Assembly (NCBI GenBank): GCA_035610365.1
Contig: CM069433.1
Coordinates: forward strand, 193,944,760 to 194,008,759
Length of the DNA: 64,000 nt
Source of the DNA: Aquatica leii
Lineage: Eukaryota > Arthropoda > Insecta > Coleoptera > Lampyridae
Direction of reading: 5' to 3'
The translations under genes were made by a program, and so were the position numbers. Position 1 is the stretch's first letter; the number at the start of each line of letters is the position of its first letter. The notes beneath the pieces were generated by a model. That model saw only the letters and a program-made list of their open reading frames with translations, did no database searches and was not told where the DNA came from. Shown one piece after another: positions 56,885 to 64,000 of the stretch.

Positions 56885-57448
56885 CAGTGTGTATTTTAAT
56901 GATTGTCCGGTGTTTGAATTTGCCGCTTGTTGCTTGTTGAAAAAATTAAGGAAGTTGGCAATAGCATTTAGACACCATTGGCGTTACACAACATTTTGAA
57001 AAGGTTTTATAAAACATAACCTGCTTTGTTTATCTCCAATATTAATTTGTGATTTAAATCAATTTAAGTTTTTCAGTTATGCACATTTGAAGTTACTAAT
57101 TACACACATGCAAATGTATTAATTTAAATAATTTAAATTTATTATTTAAATTAATTTAAATTTAATAAACTTAATGGAATAAGAACACACACATAATTTT
57201 AATTAATTTCTAAAAATGTGACTGAATTGATGTTAAATTATAATTTAGAAATAAATGTAGGTACCTAATTATTTATAACTTTTTTTCGAAATGATGTCCA
57301 TTTGAATTTAAACGAGGACACCACTGAACTGTAAGTAAAACGCCAAAGTGAGAAATGAACAGTCAACGAACCAACATTGTTTGATTATAGTTACTAGAAT
57401 GACGACGCGGCAAATTCAAACCCCGGACAATCATTAAAATACGCACTG
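56885..57448. mobile_element. MITE with 42-bp TIRs
   Basis: The left TIR 56885-56926 (CAGTGTGTATTTTAATGATT ...) and right TIR 57407-57448 are inverted copies with two differences. TA flanks each end (56883-56884, 57449-57450), so mobilisation by a Tc1/mariner-type transposase is likely. The 480-bp interior is AT-rich and non-coding. Confidence 0.85.
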
Positions 57449-57450
57449 TA

Positions 57451-58439
57451 TATTTCCTATATAATGCATGCACTTAAACCCACTATGTTTTCTACAAAAA
57501 TTTGCCTCGAACATGTCGTATTTTAGACATATTAGTGTCTGACTGCACGATTCTTGACTGTCATTGCTCAAAGACCACACACTTTTGTATAATTATTTTA
57601 TTTAACTTTTGATGTCTACTGTTCACACTTTTTCTACGAATTAAGGTAGGTGTGAATGCAACTGTTGCTGTCTACACTTACATGGCGATAGTGGGAAAAA
57701 TCCAATATATTTAATGAGTAAAATGTTATAAACTTTTGAATATTTGATTGAAATATATTTTAATTTAAAAGTTTAAATTAAATTTTGACAAAACCATAGA
57801 AAAATAAAAACTCTCCGCTCCGCTCTCGCGTAGGGTTTGGTAGAATTATCTCGATATTTTCCTTGCGAATATTATCGATACCTTCAATGCCAATAAAAGT
57901 TTTTTCTGTTGATTTTTAACAATTTTACATTCTATCTTTTGCCGATTTTGTTCAAAATACTGCACTACCACCTATTTACCCACATCAATATTGCAGGTCT
58001 TCTCTTCTTTCATTCCACTATTACTAGTCTCAGCAATCTCTATATCTATATCGTCTTCTGTGTTATAACTCTCGGAATTCATATCGTCTCCTGAATCACG
58101 TCGAGAAATAATTTCGAACTCATCTGTACTTTCAATATCACCTTTTTTTAAGTTGACCATTATCTGAATGTTTAATTAGTCAAAAGAAGCTCTTCAAATG
58201 ATAATTTTTGTGTTGTTACTTCTTTTGGTGTGAAGTGACCAGTTGCACCAGCGTTTATGTTTGAGATTTTTTTTGTATTTGAGAATTCTTTGGCGTCTAG
58301 GTTTCATTAAGAATTTAGAATTTTTTTGGTAATTTGATTCTTTCCTGCGTTTTGATTTTCTTTGTGGCTCTTACCAGTATTAAGAAAATTATGCCTTTTC
58401 CAACATTTCAAGTACTCAAGGTTATATTTGTTTTTAGAT
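57451..58439. other. AT-rich sequence with an unrecognised acidic frame
   Basis: A minus-strand frame at 57972-58160 encodes an acidic peptide (EFEIISRRDSGDDMNSESYN) of unknown kind. It may be downstream sequence of the adjacent gypsy remnant. A short GC-rich word CTCTCCGCTCCGCTCTCGCG lies at 57812. Nothing else is supported. Confidence 0.4.
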
Positions 58440-60210
58440 ATTGCCGTCCGGTTAAATGGTTGTAACTGTTTTGTTTTGGTCACATCGTTAAGCTGTCTGT
58501 AGTCTAACCAAAACTTTGTTGATCTGTCTTTTTTTACTAGGCTATGGATTATTTATATAAGTTTAAATCACACCTTCTCTTTCCATATCTGCAATTATTT
58601 GTTTGACTTTTTGTTTTGCCAAAGAAAGTCGGCGTGGATGTTGTCGTATTGGCTGAGCGTCTCCGGTATTAATTTTGTGCTTTACCACTTTTTAATACTC
58701 TTTAGCGCAAACATACCTTGATACTACTGAATCAACGTTTTAACTTTAGCCAGCTGGCCTTGGCTGAGGTTTTGGCACTTGGAGGAGGTAAGTAAAAATG
58801 TCGAATAGATGTTGTGGGCATTTCTTCGGCGACACAGTTTTTCTAGAATTCACGCATTTCACAATTTGAGATACTGGCGTATATCAACCTATCATCTCTT
58901 TCAACGTTGGCACCGTGTTTTTTATTTGTACTAATATTCTGTTAGTAGTAGTAGTCCTTTCTCCTTTCTCTCCTGCTTTCTCAACCAAGTCGCCTTTCAT
59001 TGGTTCGATAGCGCAAATGTAGGTTTCTCGGAGATTTCTATCCAGGCGTTTCAATTTCTCTAAATACAGTCACGTCTTTGCTTGATAAGACTCGCACGGC
59101 TGCCCTCTCTGACGAACAAAAAGAAATGTTTTTACTGTCAATCTTAAGGACATTGTTCTTTATATATAAATGGAACCTATACTTTTTTATAACATCCATT
59201 CTCAGGATTACTTTTTTTGTGTTAGCGGCTACCAGTACTTGATGGTTCAAAAAGTAATCACCACTTTTACTTGTCCGTGAGTAGGTATTTTTTGCCCGTT
59301 GCTGTTCAAAGTCGTACTGTTACCGGTCTTCTCATTTTCTAATAACATGTCAGGACGAATGATAGTCTTTGTCACTTTTGTGTCAATTATCTTGCCATCA
59401 AGATAAATGCTGTGCAATTGCGCTATAAGCAACGCCATTTGAATTGTAATTTCCGGTTCATGACTGCAGTAGGTTAACTTTTGTTTGTTTTGGTTAACTG
59501 TTTTTTGGTTTTTGAACACTTTGTGTTCTCTTCTTAGACTTAGTACGGTGTCGTTGTACATGGCCGATTTCACAGCAGTTTGAAGCTGTCACTCCTTTTT
59601 CTTAAAGAATTTTTTGCTTTATATTCTCGATCTTTGTTTGCATCTGTATAGATACTTCTGCAGTACAGTGAAGCTTATGACTTTTCGAGTCGATGCCTGT
59701 TTCGCTGCTTGAAACTTTAAAGCGTTGGTTAAAGCGTCAACCAAAGTCTTAGGTCAAGCTAGTTGTAGAGTCTGCTGTGTTTTGCTCTATCGGAGGCTGT
59801 CTACAAACGTTTGAATAGCTAATTGCTCTAGGAAAGTATCCGGTGCTGCAGGATACGCAAACCGTGTCAATCTGGCGATGTCTGCATACTTGTTGAAGAT
59901 GAATATTTTTATATCTTATTTCTAAACGTAAAATTAACAGTTTGTAGTTTTTTTGGATGTGGTCAGGAACATTTAAGCGCTGGTATGAAACTTTACCATC
60001 AAAATTTGGAGGTACAACTTTAAACTTGTGAATGATTTCTTTTCTTCGATCGTGATATTTTTTTCACTATGGCAATTCATTTGGTTCAGTTTTTCTTTAA
60101 GAAGTTGCTTTTTTCTCTTAATTTTTGCTTTAGTTTGTCTTCTATGGTTCATTTCTTCTAACTTGTCTTCTACTTCTTCTATTTCGTCTTCTCTTAAATT
60201 CAAAATACCG
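58440..60210 (-). pseudogene. Second Ty3/gypsy retrotransposon remnant: Gag, protease, start of RT
   Basis: Minus strand. Gag: a coiled-coil, Glu/Lys-rich N-terminal part (EIEEVEDKLEEMNHRRQTK, near 60175), then TRFAYPAAPDTFLEQLAIQ and TFVDSLR (about 59870-59790). Protease: AQLHSIYLDGKIIDTKVTK then TIIRPDML, where the usual DTGA reads DTKV; then VLVAANTKKVILRMDVIKKY (about 59430-59170). RT N-terminus: HKINTGDAQPIRQHPRRL, KQIIADMEREGVI and, in another frame, FWLDYRQLNDVTKTKQ (about 58680-58480). Homology stops there. Stops and shifts are many and the base composition is like the flanks, so it is older than the 7440-12390 copy. Confidence 0.75.
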
Positions 60211-60495
60211 CTTTGCGTTTCTTCTAGAACAGTTTTAATCTGGTTCTATACACTAATTTGTATTTGTTCTTCTATAGTTTTTATCTAATTTTTATTACCA
60301 ATGCGATAATTTTTGCTTTTGTTTGTCTTCTATGGTTCTTGAATTTTCTTCTAACTTTTGTTCTAATCTGTCTTCTACTTTTACTATTTTGTCTTCTACT
60401 ACTTCTCTTAAATTTAAAATACCGCTTTGCATTTTTTCTTGAATAGTTTTAATCTAGTTTTTTACACTAATTTGTATTTTTCTATAGTTTTTACT
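60120..60495. repeat. Tandem duplication of about 188 bp
   Basis: TTTTTGCTTTAGTTTGTCTTC... at about 60120-60290 recurs at about 60308-60495. Shared words are TTGTCTTCTATGGTTC, AAAATACCGCTTTGC and ACACTAATTTGTATTT. It lies at and beyond the N-terminal coiled-coil part of the gypsy Gag remnant, so the coiled-coil coding was duplicated. Confidence 0.75.
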
Positions 60496-61314
60496 TGATT
60501 ACCAATAAAAGAATCTTCCATTTTTTCAGATTTTTTTCCATTTTCTTAGATTTTTTTTTATTTTTTGAGAATTTTTATGCATTTTTAATTTATTGCTTTG
60601 AGAATTTTATATAGTTTTCAATATATTTTTACTGTTTGCAAACGAGTTACCGTATAAATCATGACACGAATAAAAATTAAACTAAATATACACTTTTAGA
60701 AGGCAATTTTTGTATATCACTAAATTTTAATAACGATTAAGCTTTTATAATAATTGAAAAAAAAGTTTAATGAACTAAGCTTATAAACAAACACGAAACA
60801 TGAACTAATCACTTTTAATTTACACTGGACGAATATAATATTATATAACATACATCTCGTTTCATCTATGTCACAAAACAAGTTGATTTTTGTTTACCAG
60901 TGTAATCTGTGTAGACGGGAGCGGTATATTTTGAACAATTTCGACTTCGTGATTTCTGAAATACTCGCTTAGTATTTGATATTAAGTTATTTACATTAGT
61001 GTAAGCAAACCTTTCTGCATCTGCAGATATAATACCTTCCGCCTACAAAATACACAAATTGTCATTAAAAAAGACAGCAGTTGTGCCATGGTTCACTTTA
61101 ACTAACATTTTCAAATCAAACAAATATTATTTTTTCTTATAAAATCCCAAAAAACTATATTTGCTACGCTTCTTTATTGTCGGTCTGAAGTTTTATCCAG
61201 AGACACTCATTTTTTATGATTTGCCACTTTTCCAAAAACTTAAGAATACTTTATTTTGCATTTTTATGGCGGTATGTCGGCACTCATAAAAGCTATACAC
61301 AATTATTTGATAAA
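60496..61314. other. AT-rich intergenic sequence
   Basis: It may contain the leader or LTR of the gypsy remnant (upstream of Gag on the minus strand), but no paired LTR or primer-binding site could be identified. Confidence 0.45.
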
Positions 61315-61715
61315 TTCTGAATGTTTTGGACCGGTTTCTAACTTCGTAATTAGAGTTAGTGTTTATTTTGACTTTTTCGATTTTATTGTTTTTCAGTGTT
61401 CAAATGTTGAATCACTTAAAACTTTTTGGTCGCAATTCTAAAATTTGTAAAATACACGCTTCCTTTTATTGTAAAATCATTGTCGTTTCTGGCAAACTGG
61501 TTAAAGTTGCAGGTACACGTCTTTCCTCTTTTAGCATTTTAGAAGATGTTAACGAGGATAACAGTAACCAATAATTTAGAATTTAAAAGCCTAGACAATA
61601 ATTGCAAAATGAATGGTCGTTTCTGTAAACAAATTTTCAAAAAAAAAATGCTTTTCTTTCTTAATTTTTTATCTGATCATTATTATTATTTACTCATTCA
61701 TTGTTAATTCTTAGC
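61315..61715 (+). repeat. Dispersed repeat, second copy
   Basis: Matches 45140-45590 in order and orientation. Overlapping short frames (61256-61574) look protein-like over KLVKVAGTRLSSFSILEDV, but I cannot name a family. Confidence 0.6.
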
Positions 61716-61859
61716 AAAATACAAAAAGCTATTTAAAATTTTGTAATGGTAATATATACTAACAACAACAAAATTTTGAATATTAACTAGATTGTGAAGC
61801 TATTAATCTTGTAAAATATGGCACAGTCTCGATAAAGATATTCGTAATATTTGTCTGCT

Positions 61860-62420
61860 TCAAACCGAATAACTGAGCTCGATTAATGGTTTTTTCGACA
61901 TCGCCTTCTACTTGTGCTTCTTTTTCTTCTTGAATTACATCTTTAGCATTCTTTGCAAAACCTGATTTTTTAAAACTGCTGACAATTGTTTGTAAAGTAA
62001 AATAACCTACAAAGCCGTTATGTTAACAGTACGTTCTTTACTAAGGAAATCTAACACAATCTTTACAACTTCCTTACGGAAGAACGTTTTGAAATTATGA
62101 ATAATTCCTTTGTCTAGTGGACGTAGTTATGAAGTAGTGTTTGGTGAGAATAAATAAAGTTGTATAAAGTAGGGAAATTGTTGTGAACAGTGTAGTTGTC
62201 TAAAAATAGAAGGATTTGATGTCAGTGTTCATTGAATAGTTTTGTGGTCCTTCAAACTTTTTTGTTGGCACAATACCTTTAAAACCTCTCGGCTTTATAG
62301 CTTCAACTTCATTTTTTTAGTACCGTCTAAGTTAACTGCAAATAAAACTGTCAACTTTTCTTTACTATGCTTCCCACCGTGAAACGTTTCATCAAAGTTT
62401 GGATTTTCCAATTTGAGCAT
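61860..62420 (-). pseudogene. Tigger/pogo-type transposase fragment
   Basis: On the minus strand NFDETFHGGKHSKEKLTVLF then VNLDGTKKMK (about 62400-62310), degraded sequence, then SPNTTS, a stop, LRPLDKGIIHNFKTFFRKEV and VKIVLDFLSKERT (about 62140-62030). This is the catalytic core of the Tigger branch, where LPPNTTSxxQPxDQGII is standard. The third acidic residue is present (LDKG). It is not closely related to the 27375-30839 element. Stops and shifts make it dead. Confidence 0.7.
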
Positions 62421-62558
62421 ACAGTAGTAGAATGCAAACATTTACGGCCGTTGCTTAATGTAGCACTGTTTTTGGGGTGTTGCGGCGTCACAAAACTTTC
62501 TCTTACCGTTTTGCTGATCATGCTGTCAGCTTCTTCAGAAGATTTCTAAAAACTGATG

Positions 62559-63162
62559 TTATCGTCTTGCGTTCCTCGTTATATATCGTCTTACGGCTCC
62601 GCTTCGCTGATCCGTGTCCGTTCTGGTATGTTGATTTGCGTTCATAGATGTCTGGTGACTTCTTGCTTGTTCTTCACGTAGCGTAGATCTCCATGTGTTG
62701 CTTAATCTGTATCCATCCTCACGGTTTAAGTTGTTAAAATTTTTCATTATTTCCAGTGATTCGAGTGTTATTCGCTGGTGATAGTGTCTGCTTCGTGCTA
62801 TTACCTTTACGTTCCCGTAATCAATCCAGTGATCTCTATTCTCATGTAGATGTTCCGCCACTGCAGATTTGTCCGTGCGTCTGAGTTGAGCGTGTTGCTG
62901 ATGTTGTTTGACCCTGCACTGAATGCTCCTCTTTGTTTGGCTGATGTTTGCCGCACATACACTCTAATTTGTATATACCTTTGGTGTATAGCCTTGGGAG
63001 TTGATCTTTATTGGGAGGTATGAGCTGATCTATTTTCTTCACTGTGTTGTAACGTGTAGTGATGTTCTTCTTGTCTAGAACCCTCTTTAGTCTGTCAGTG
63101 ACTCCGGCAACGTAGGGTAAGTAAGCATATGTTTCTGACGGTGTCTCCGCAGCAACCTGAGC
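62559..63162 (-). pseudogene. Penelope-like element 3' part (post-RT and GIY-YIG), family B
   Basis: Minus strand from about 63160: QVAAETPSETYAYLPYVAG then VTDRLKRVLDKKN, LIPPNKDQLPRLYTKGIYKL and ECMCG, the start of GIY-YIG. A frameshift in the motif is followed in another frame by AVAEHLHENRDHWIDYG, then RITLESLEIMKNFNNLN and REDGYRLSNTW. The terminal part ends at 62559. It is joined head to head with a plus-strand 5' part at 63163, and the two could be halves of one inverted insertion. Confidence 0.8.
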
Positions 63163-64000
63163 ATGTTTCTACTTTTCTTATGTGGTCTTATTAACTTTTT
63201 CTTTTTTGTTGTAGCCATTTTTTATAAGATATTCGTTTATGTGTTTGATTTTGAAGAAATGAAACACGAAACTTGTCGTATCTTACGGGGAGCCACACCA
63301 CCATCAAGAAACATAACTAAGAATGAGGAAAGAGCGTTACTTGACTTACGTAAGAATGAAAAAGTAATCATTCTGCGAGCGGACAAAGGACACGCGACAG
63401 TAATAATGGATAAGAACATCTACATCAGGAAAATGGTCACTCTAGTAGACCCAGACCATTACATAAAACTAAACAAGGACCTTACTGCGAAAATTGAACG
63501 ACGCATAAGAAAGGCGATCAAAGACTCATCTATACCAACAGAAGAACAGAAAAGGCTGTTACCATCGGAAAGCCAAACTCCAAGACTGTATGGGTTACCA
63601 AAAATTCATAAAGTGGGAAACTCTCTAAGATTTATCGTCAGTACCTGTGGATCACCGACTTACGAATTAGCAAAATACTTAGCTAGAAGACTACAGCAGC
63701 ACACCACCAACCAGCTACGTTAAGAATTCCGAACATTTCGTCGAGATTCTCCAAGGACTTGAGATAACTACCAGTGACATACTAGTTCGTTTCGACGTAG
63801 AATCACTATTCTCTAATGTACCAGTGGAAGAAACATTAGAGATCATTAGACAACTAGTGCCACGAGGTTTAACGTCAACCTACTTCTTGTGGAATGGTGA
63901 GTTCTATGAACAAAAGAACGGCGCAAGTATGGGATCACCACTGTCACTAGTAATAGCCAACATCTTTATGGAAGTTTTCGAACAAGAAGCTATCAACTCA
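63163..64000 (+). pseudogene. Penelope-like element 5' part (RT), family B, cut by window end
   Basis: Homology starts near 63256 with EEMKHETCRILRGATPPSR, then VIILRADKGHATVIMDK, QTPRLYGLPKIHKVG and STCGSPTYELAKYLARRL. After a one-base shift near 63710 it continues SYVKNSEHFVEILQGLE, RFDVESLFSNVPVEETL (first catalytic Asp) and NGASMGSPLSLVIANIFME to the end of the window. Before 63256 a pyrimidine-rich run ending TTGTTGTAG (63196-63211) looks like a 3' splice site; introns are known in PLEs. Only one clear shift is seen, so this is the least damaged PLE coding stretch here. Confidence 0.8.

Noticed and set aside
1-64000. CRISPR arrays, prokaryotic promoters, ribosome-binding sites or operons
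   Set aside because: All content is eukaryotic transposon type. The tandem repeats have no spacer-repeat regularity.

Overview
This window looks like AT-rich, gene-poor nuclear DNA from an arthropod, most likely an insect. The evidence is the set of mobile-element families, introns and splice-like signals, and the absence of any operon-like packing. Almost everything recognisable is transposon-derived, and most copies are broken. I found no complete host gene, no rRNA or tRNA gene and no CRISPR array. Two short GC-richer spots (6289-6378 and about 23420-23543) are the only candidates for host exons or promoters.

Layout, left to right. 925-4635: a decayed hAT transposon with a perfect 8-bp target duplication. 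4647-6893: diverged copies of an unknown repeat and one candidate coding exon. 7440-12390: a comparatively GC-rich Ty3/gypsy retrotransposon on the minus strand (gag, protease, RT, RNase H, integrase) with several breaks and almost no LTR left. 13863-13987: a perfect 61-bp-arm palindrome. 15862-15888: a hammerhead-like RNA motif. 16929-17765: a dead mariner-type transposase. 18180-19491: a LINE fragment (APE plus RT). 19492-21138: a TIR-bounded element. 24965-26110: an old Penelope-like element (PLE). 27375-30839: a pogo-like DNA transposon with both ends and TA flanks, whose 474-aa transposase ORF ends in a PHD-type finger; it is itself split by a 0.7-kb insertion. 31310-34327: more PLE copies, one inserted into a repeat whose uninterrupted paralogue is also in the window. 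34640-35790: an RNase H-containing LINE. 38259-39402: a fold-back element. 40200-42650: a five-unit tandem array. 42868-54490: five further PLE copies plus a BEL/Pao gag remnant. 55621-57448: a Tc1-like element and a separate MITE. 58440-60495: a second, older gypsy element. 61860-62400: a Tigger-type transposase remnant. 62559 to the end: two halves of a PLE in opposite orientation.

The dominant theme is repeated insertion of Penelope-like retroelements encoding RT plus a GIY-YIG endonuclease. Their terminal modules carry a hammerhead-like core and are repeatedly arranged head-to-head. At two sites flanking direct duplications show that such fold-back structures are products of single insertion events, which suggests twin priming or template switching during retrotransposition. 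No gene set here works together as a pathway. The elements are independent insertions, nested in a few places: PLE into repeat X, and a MITE into the pogo element.
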